This document shows positions 7,831 through 11,908 of a DNA stretch of 11,908 nt, piece after piece. This stretch comes from an uncultured Ruminococcus sp. (GTDB lineage Bacteria > Bacillota > Clostridia > Oscillospirales > Ruminococcaceae), in NCBI GenBank assembly GCA_902772615.1, contig CACYBC010000113.1, positions 1 to 11,908 on the forward strand. Direction: 5' to 3'. The position numbers were made by a program, and so were the translations under genes. Position 1 is the stretch's first letter. Each line of letters starts with the position of its first letter. Under the pieces are notes generated by a model. The model was not told the origin of the DNA. It ran no database searches and saw nothing but the letters and a program-made list of their open reading frames with translations.

Positions 7831-8531
7831 CAGTACTCGATATCCTCTATGCTCTTTGGCGATCCATTGATCTCCACAGATTCAATGTGACCGCTCTTTA
7901 CTCTGATTATCTTCCGGCCCATCTCGGCCAGGGCGCTGTTGTGGGTGATCATGACCACCGTCATGTTCTGCTTGTCGCACATGTCCTGCAGCACTCTCAG
8001 GACCTGCTTTCCTGTGACGTAGTCCAGCGCTCCGGTGGGCTCGTCGCACAGCAGCAGCTTGGGGTTCTTGGCGACGGCTCTCGCGATGGCGACTCTCTGC
8101 TGCTCGCCTCCCGACAACTGCGACGGGAAGTTGTTCATGCGCTCCTCGAGTCCCACCATCTTGAGCACGAACACCGGGTCCATCGGATCGGAGCACAGCT
8201 GCACGGCCAGCTCAACATTCTCCTTTGCCGTCAGGTTCTGGACCAGATTGTAGAACTGGAACACGAATCCCACGTCGCTGCGCCGGTATTCGCACAGGTC
8301 CTTCTCCTTAAGGCCGGAGATCTCCCTGTCTCCCACCGTGATCCTGCCGGAGGTGGCGGTATCCATGCCTCCGAGGATGTTTAGTATGGTGGTCTTTCCC
8401 GCTCCGCTGGAGCCGAGGACGACCACGAACTCACCTTTATCTATGGAGAATGAGACGTCGCTGAGTGCCTTGATCTCAACCTCGCCCATCCTGTATATCT
8501 TGTTTACGTTCTCAAATTCGATGAAACTCAT
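7830..8531 (-). CDS. ABC transporter ATP-binding protein, MacB/LolD type
   Basis: This 233-residue cytoplasmic ATPase has all motifs intact: Walker A GSSGAGKTT (40-48), Q-loop glutamine in FVFQFYNL (Q92), signature LSGGEQQR (139-146), Walker B LLLCDEPTGALD (159-170, catalytic Glu164) and H-loop ITHN (H197). The order, the FQFYNLVQNLTAKENV stretch after the Q-loop and the PTGALD D-loop are typical of the MacB/LolD/FtsE branch that pairs with FtsX-like permeases. The coupled large permease directly downstream is its partner. The ATG is preceded by GGAAG at 6 bases. It is the first gene after a terminator and an AT-rich promoter region, so it probably opens the operon running to the left edge. 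A short 12-residue C-terminal extension follows the core; function of that tail is unknown. Confidence 0.95.
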   Translation of the reverse strand: MSFIEFENVNKIYRMGEVEIKALSDVSFSIDKGEFVVVLGSSGAGKTTILNILGGMDTATSGRITVGDREISGLKEKDLCEYRRSDVGFVFQFYNLVQNLTAKENVELAVQLCSDPMDPVFVLKMVGLEERMNNFPSQLSGGEQQRVAIARAVAKNPKLLLCDEPTGALDYVTGKQVLRVLQDMCDKQNMTVVMITHNSALAEMGRKIIRVKSGHIESVEINGSPKSIEDIEY

Positions 8532-8567
8532 TTTGCACTTCCATGAAAGGTCTATATATTAGTCCAA

Positions 8568-8590
8568 ATTATCTCAGTATGATTATCTCA
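8568..8590 (-). repeat. Two 9-bp direct repeats upstream of the MacB-type operon (possible operator or tandem -10 elements)
   Basis: TGAGATAAT on the minus strand occurs twice (8582-8590 and 8568-8576) with a 14-base period. Each copy contains GATAAT preceded by TG and one base, the form of an extended -10 promoter element, so they may be tandem promoters. Alternatively, if transcription starts near 8598 from the candidate promoter upstream, the repeats fall at about +9 to +31, a suitable place for a repressor. Both readings are inference; the repeat itself is seen directly. Confidence 0.45.
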
Positions 8591-8604
8591 TTTTTATTCT
8601 GTCC

Positions 8605-8633
8605 AGTATACATATAAAGAGTGAAATGTTGAA
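8605..8633 (-). promoter_or_regulatory. Candidate sigma-70-type promoter for the MacB-type ABC operon
   Basis: On the minus strand TTCAAC (8628-8633) and TATACT (8605-8610) are separated by 17 bases, in the AT-rich 100-base gap between the terminator of the previous unit and the ATPase start. The -10 match is good and the -35 match poor. Another possible pair is TGGACA with CATACT at 18 bases slightly downstream. A promoter somewhere in this gap is likely; its exact position is uncertain. Confidence 0.4.
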
Positions 8634-8662
8634 AAAAAAGGTCCGCACTATGGCGGACCTTT
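8632..8662 (-). terminator. Intrinsic terminator after the serine hydrolase genes
   Basis: On the minus strand AAAGGTCCGC (8653-8662) pairs perfectly with GCGGACCTTT (8637-8646) around a 6-base loop, followed by further T residues, giving eight consecutive Ts (8632-8639). It begins 17 bases after the stop codon of the hydrolase gene. The polarity is clear because the U-tract is on the minus-strand side only. It separates the hydrolase pair from the ABC/phosphate operon. Confidence 0.92.
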
Positions 8663-8679
8663 GATGATACCGGTATTCT

Positions 8680-10056
8680 TCAGATCTTTCTGCAGGTGGC
8701 GCCGGCGTAGCTGATGCTGCCGTCAGCGAAGGTGATCTTTACCATTCCGCGCTTGCGGCCGAATTCGTTCCCGCCTATTGGATAGAGACGGAACTCGAAC
8801 TCTACTCCGTCGTCGTCGATGGCCTCCGCGTACAGATCTCCGTCCTTCAGGCAGATCTCGTCGATGATGAAGTCGTCGTCTTCCGGATGTTCGTACTTTC
8901 CGCAGAAACTCTCCCAGGCAGATCTGTCGGGATCCTTTACCGCGATATCCTCGATCGACACCACGGGTCCGGGCTTCCTTCCGTACGCGATATCCCTTAT
9001 TCCTTCCCAGGCGGTTTCTTCCGCCCTGTAGTCCATGGGATCGCGGTTGAAAAGCGTGATGATCACTTTGTCCGCGTCGACGAAGCGCTCGAACCAGGTG
9101 AATACGCCGGGCATGCCGCCGGAGTGGCTGACAACGAGACCGAGACCGTCTCTGTGAGAGACACCCCAGCCGAAGCCGTATCCTTCTCCGTCATCCTCAT
9201 CCTCATCGCGGTAGACCTCTCCGCTGTTGAGCACCACGGGCGCATACATGAGCTGCTGCTCTTCCTCAGTGATGACGCTGCCCTCGCGCAGTACCCTGTC
9301 CCACCTGAACATATCGTCGAGCGTGGTATAGACGTAATCGTCCCCGTTGAGCCCGTCGAACGCGGTGACGACGCGGTCTTTTTCTGAATCAACGTCCGCG
9401 ACATACCTGTCATCTTCTATGACCGTCGCCTGCGCGTAGTTCTCGAAGGGCACACCGTCGCGGCGTATGTGACAGCAGCGTGTGTGCGTCATTCCGGCCG
9501 GATCGAATATGTTCTCCTGAAGGAACTTCTCGAAAGGCACGCCAGAGAGACGCTCCACCAGCAGCGCCAGAAGGTTGTAGCCGGTGTTGGAGTATTCGTA
9601 CTGATCCCCGGGAGCGCCGTAGCGCTCAGCCTTGGTCTCGCAGAGGAAGTTCAGGATCTCGTCGTTGCACGGCACTTTGTCCTCTCTCTTCCATTTGTCG
9701 ATGAACCAGTCTATGTCGTCGAAGTAATCGGGGATGCCGCTGGTGTGGGTGAGAAGATGTCTCACCGTCGCGCCGGGATACGGTATCTGCGGGAAATACT
9801 TCACGATCTCGTCGTCAAGGCTGAGAAGTCCTTTTCTGACCGCCAGCATCACGGCAGCGGCCGTGAACTGCTTCGTTACAGAAGCGAGCTGGAATACGGA
9901 ATCCTCCGTGAGGGGCTCCTTGTCTTCCGGGTCGCGGAAGCCGACGGCGCCTTTGGAGACTATCCCGCCGTTCTCGGCGTAGAGCCATGCGCCGTTGAAG
10001 CTGTCTTTTTCATGGGCCCTGCGGGCAAGGTCCAGTATATTTTCGTGTTTATCCAT
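8680..10056 (-). CDS. Serine hydrolase, class C beta-lactamase-like (PF00144 type)
   Basis: This protein of about 458 residues belongs to the beta-lactamase/D-alanyl carboxypeptidase/esterase-like serine hydrolases. The catalytic motifs are present: SVTK (59-62; serine nucleophile and lysine), YSN (155-157) and HSGG (311-314), the usual replacement of KTG. LLTHTSGIPDYF (101-112) is a typical family stretch. A small C-terminal domain (about 380-458) follows, similar to that of the neighbouring fusion protein. No signal peptide is seen, so it is probably cytoplasmic. I chose the ATG at 10056 because AGGA lies 7 bases upstream; the ATG at 10074 adds six residues but has its AAGGA 13 bases away. 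The gene starts within 40 bases of the fusion gene and ends at an intrinsic terminator. Substrate is unknown: esterase or peptidase activity is as likely as any beta-lactam role. Confidence 0.92.
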   Translation of the reverse strand: MDKHENILDLARRAHEKDSFNGAWLYAENGGIVSKGAVGFRDPEDKEPLTEDSVFQLASVTKQFTAAAVMLAVRKGLLSLDDEIVKYFPQIPYPGATVRHLLTHTSGIPDYFDDIDWFIDKWKREDKVPCNDEILNFLCETKAERYGAPGDQYEYSNTGYNLLALLVERLSGVPFEKFLQENIFDPAGMTHTRCCHIRRDGVPFENYAQATVIEDDRYVADVDSEKDRVVTAFDGLNGDDYVYTTLDDMFRWDRVLREGSVITEEEQQLMYAPVVLNSGEVYRDEDEDDGEGYGFGWGVSHRDGLGLVVSHSGGMPGVFTWFERFVDADKVIITLFNRDPMDYRAEETAWEGIRDIAYGRKPGPVVSIEDIAVKDPDRSAWESFCGKYEHPEDDDFIIDEICLKDGDLYAEAIDDDGVEFEFRLYPIGGNEFGRKRGMVKITFADGSISYAGATCRKI

Positions 10057-10095
10057 TATCATGTCCTGCAGCATTTTCAGCTGCTTTTCCTTATC

Positions 10096-11829
10096 TTATT
10101 TGATCTTTCTGCAGGTGATGCCGTCTACAGTGAGACAGTCTTTTCCGAACTCGATCTTTGCGAATCCGCCTTTCCTGCCGAAGGTGTTGTCGCCGATGGG
10201 ATATAGCTGGCTTGTGAATTCGCCGTCTTCCCCGTTTATCCTGGCATACAGTTTGCCGTCCTCCATGAAGACCTCCTCCAGACGGAAGTCATCGTTGAGC
10301 TGCTCGTATCTGCCGCAGAAGGCTCTCCATTCATCCGTGTCCGCGTCGTCGAACAGATCCTCTTCCATATCCTGGAAAAGCTTAAGGGCGAGATAGGTCT
10401 GCTTCCAGTCCATCTCATCGGTGGCGCGGTTGTACATGCTGGCCACGCAGATATCAGATCTGAGCGAGAACATCCACTCCGTCACGAATCCCTCATTCCA
10501 GCCGTCATGTTCTCCGACATCGCCTCTGAAGCTGTATACACATAGTCCGTAATTGTCCATGACCGGAGTCAGCATACGCTGTGCGGTCTCCTTTTTGAGG
10601 AATCCGCCATCCCTGTAGCTGCGGGAGAGAGCGACACCTATCTTTACCAGCTCCGTGGGAGTCGTCCAGAGTCCGGCGGCCGCGTGCTCGGGATAGTAGT
10701 GATAACCGTGAGCGGGGTCTTCTCTCTGCGCGAGCCTTCCCCCGAAGGCGGCGTTGGAGACCAGTTCCTCATCCAGCGGTTGGAAAAAGCCCGTCCTGGT
10801 GAGTTCAAGAGGCTCAGCTACCTCCTTCTGGAATGCGTCCCGCAGCGTAGTGCCCGTGATCCTCGTGAAGGCCAGTTCCGCCAGCTCGATCCCGCCGCCG
10901 GAATAGCTGAACTGTTTTCCGTAGGGCTTTATCCTGCGGAGCCTGGGGGTGATTCCTTTTCCGTCCAGCACGTCCTCGATCGACATGGGCCCGTGATCCG
11001 CGCGGTATCCCGGGAAGCCGTGCAGGTTGTATCCCGCGGTGTGGCTCAGCAGTGCTGAGAAGGTCATGGGGCTCTTTGCGTATTCCGGGATGACGCCGGA
11101 GATGTCCGCGTCCATATCTATGATGCCCTTGTCGGCATATCTGAGAAGTGTCAGGGCGAACATGGGCTTGCTGACGCTTCCCGCCTGGAACAGCATATCC
11201 GGATTGACCGGGAAGTCCTGACCTGTGCGTCCGGTGCCGGAACAGTATGTGACGATGTCTCCGTCGGAGTCGGACACAGCGATACTGATACCGTATCCGC
11301 GCTTTCCGCGGATGCGCATCTCGCTGTCCACATCGATGCCGTAAAGGCCTCTGACTATCTTGCGGGGGCCTTTGAGCATGCGCATCAGAACGGCTTCTCC
11401 GTCGCCGATGACGCCGGTCTCCCGGAACCCTGCCTTGTGATAAACGTGAAGGCCCAGTTCATTCCCGGGCTCGGTGGACAGATAGAGCCTGTCCGCGCCG
11501 TTGTCTCTGAAATACCTGATTATCTCCTCAAGCGCTGCCTGGCCGTATCCTTTGCCCTGCTCGTCTTTGTCTATCATGAATCTCCACAGATAATAGCGGT
11601 CTTCCGCATCGTCATCATCCGGATCGAAGGCGAACATGCAGAATCCTACCAGTCTGTCATCGGCATAGATGCCGAAGGGGCGCGCTACTCCCGGAGCTTC
11701 ATCATTGGCCTCGTCTGCCTGTCTGAGTGAAACGTCATTGGACGCGACGAAGGGCTGATCCTCACGGACCGAGAGCGCCAGAATGGCTTCCCTGTTCTCG
11801 TCGCTGACAGGTATCAGTTTTATATTCAT
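10096..11829 (-). CDS. GNAT acetyltransferase / serine hydrolase fusion protein
   Basis: This 577-residue protein has two enzyme domains. Residues 1-153 form a GNAT N-acetyltransferase: the acetyl-CoA loop is QGKGYG (91-96) after the strand LWRFMID (81-87), with LYLSTEPGNELGLHVYHKAGF (split around 115-135) as motif B. The opening, IKLIPVSDENREAILAL, resembles BltD/SpeG polyamine acetyltransferases. Residues about 160-490 are a PF00144-type serine hydrolase with SVSK (218-221), YSG (309-311) in place of YxN, and HDG (441-443). Residues about 500-577 are a C-terminal domain shared with the next gene. No frameshift or internal start breaks the linker, so this is one polypeptide. No signal peptide; cytoplasmic. 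AAGGAG lies 10 bases before the ATG. Joint function is unknown; acting in turn on one amine- or amide-containing substrate is speculation. Confidence 0.92.
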   Translation of the reverse strand: MNIKLIPVSDENREAILALSVREDQPFVASNDVSLRQADEANDEAPGVARPFGIYADDRLVGFCMFAFDPDDDDAEDRYYLWRFMIDKDEQGKGYGQAALEEIIRYFRDNGADRLYLSTEPGNELGLHVYHKAGFRETGVIGDGEAVLMRMLKGPRKIVRGLYGIDVDSEMRIRGKRGYGISIAVSDSDGDIVTYCSGTGRTGQDFPVNPDMLFQAGSVSKPMFALTLLRYADKGIIDMDADISGVIPEYAKSPMTFSALLSHTAGYNLHGFPGYRADHGPMSIEDVLDGKGITPRLRRIKPYGKQFSYSGGGIELAELAFTRITGTTLRDAFQKEVAEPLELTRTGFFQPLDEELVSNAAFGGRLAQREDPAHGYHYYPEHAAAGLWTTPTELVKIGVALSRSYRDGGFLKKETAQRMLTPVMDNYGLCVYSFRGDVGEHDGWNEGFVTEWMFSLRSDICVASMYNRATDEMDWKQTYLALKLFQDMEEDLFDDADTDEWRAFCGRYEQLNDDFRLEEVFMEDGKLYARINGEDGEFTSQLYPIGDNTFGRKGGFAKIEFGKDCLTVDGITCRKIK

Positions 11830-11839
11830 TATTCTTGTA

Positions 11840-11845
11840 CTCCTT
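11840..11845 (-). promoter_or_regulatory. Ribosome binding site of the fusion gene
   Basis: AAGGAG lies 10 bases before the ATG at 11827-11829 and supports the start that gives the complete GNAT N-terminus. Confidence 0.6.
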
Positions 11846-11861
11846 AAGTAGGTGTTAAGTA
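11844..11861 (-). repeat. 7-bp direct repeat in the leader of the fusion gene
   Basis: TACTTAA occurs twice (11855-11861 and 11844-11850) with an 11-base period, about one helical turn, and the second copy overlaps the ribosome binding site. It could be a regulator site, but short A/T-rich repeats also arise by chance. The upstream 79 bases are all that is visible of this leader. Confidence 0.3.
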
Positions 11862-11873
11862 TTGTTTTGTCTT

Positions 11874-11902
11874 TTGATACCCGGTTCCGTGAAAAGACGC
11901 AA
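11874..11902 (-). promoter_or_regulatory. Weak candidate promoter for the serine hydrolase unit
   Basis: On the minus strand TTGCGT (11897-11902) and TATCAA (11874-11879) are 17 bases apart, 45 bases before the start codon. Matches are 3/6 and 4/6, so this is only the best visible candidate near the window edge. The T-run at 11901-11907 could instead be the tail of an upstream terminator whose stem lies outside the window. Confidence 0.2.
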
Positions 11903-11908
11903 AAAAAC

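Noticed and set aside
8667..8676. 10-bp palindrome ATACCGGTAT just after the hydrolase stop codon
   Set aside because: It has no loop for a stable hairpin and sits beside a much stronger terminator; a chance palindrome is the simplest reading.
8680..11829. Possible antibiotic-resistance beta-lactamases
   Set aside because: The proteins have no signal peptides and carry HSG/HDG in place of KTG plus extra domains, so they fit the broad esterase/peptidase-like serine hydrolase family better than true secreted beta-lactamases.

Overview
The window is a densely packed, GC-rich stretch (high 50s % by eye) in which every supported gene lies on the minus strand, so transcription runs from high to low coordinates. 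Strong AGGAGG-type ribosome binding sites, two GTG starts, a textbook intrinsic terminator (perfect 10-bp stem plus U-tract) and the protein types point to a bacterium, most likely an anaerobic Bacillota/Clostridia member. Frequent ATA (Ile) and AGG/AGA (Arg) codons despite the high GC are a notable signature. The lineage call is an inference and is not firm below phylum.

Two transcription units can be proposed. Unit A (11829 down to 8680) holds two adjacent penicillin-binding-protein/class C beta-lactamase-like serine hydrolases. The first is a fusion: an N-terminal GNAT acetyltransferase of the BltD/SpeG polyamine-acetyltransferase type is joined to a serine hydrolase and a small C-terminal domain. 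The second is a stand-alone hydrolase carrying the same kind of C-terminal domain. The unit ends at an intrinsic terminator at 8632-8662.

Unit B (8531 down past position 1) starts after an AT-rich promoter region that contains a 9-bp direct repeat. It encodes a MacB/LolD-type ABC ATPase, a very large FtsX/MacB-like permease (1111 aa, 8 predicted membrane helices, long extracytoplasmic coiled coil), a Pit-family phosphate transporter, a DUF47/PhoU-like accessory protein, a GH127 beta-L-arabinofuranosidase, a second ABC ATPase with a degenerate signature motif, and the first 15 codons of the next gene, probably its permease. Gaps are 0-54 bases, and two junctions overlap in a way that suggests translational coupling. 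A hairpin at 765-790 lies between the GH127 gene and the last ABC pair.

Functionally unit B is mixed: an envelope-acting type VII ABC machine, phosphate uptake, intracellular arabinoside breakdown and an ABC exporter-like pair. Only pit with DUF47, and each ATPase with its permease, are obvious functional partners. I see no tRNA, rRNA, CRISPR array, insertion sequence, phage gene or defence system. No clear undescribed system stands out; the GNAT-hydrolase fusion and the coiled-coil permease are the most unusual items. No intergenic stretch exceeds 150 bases.
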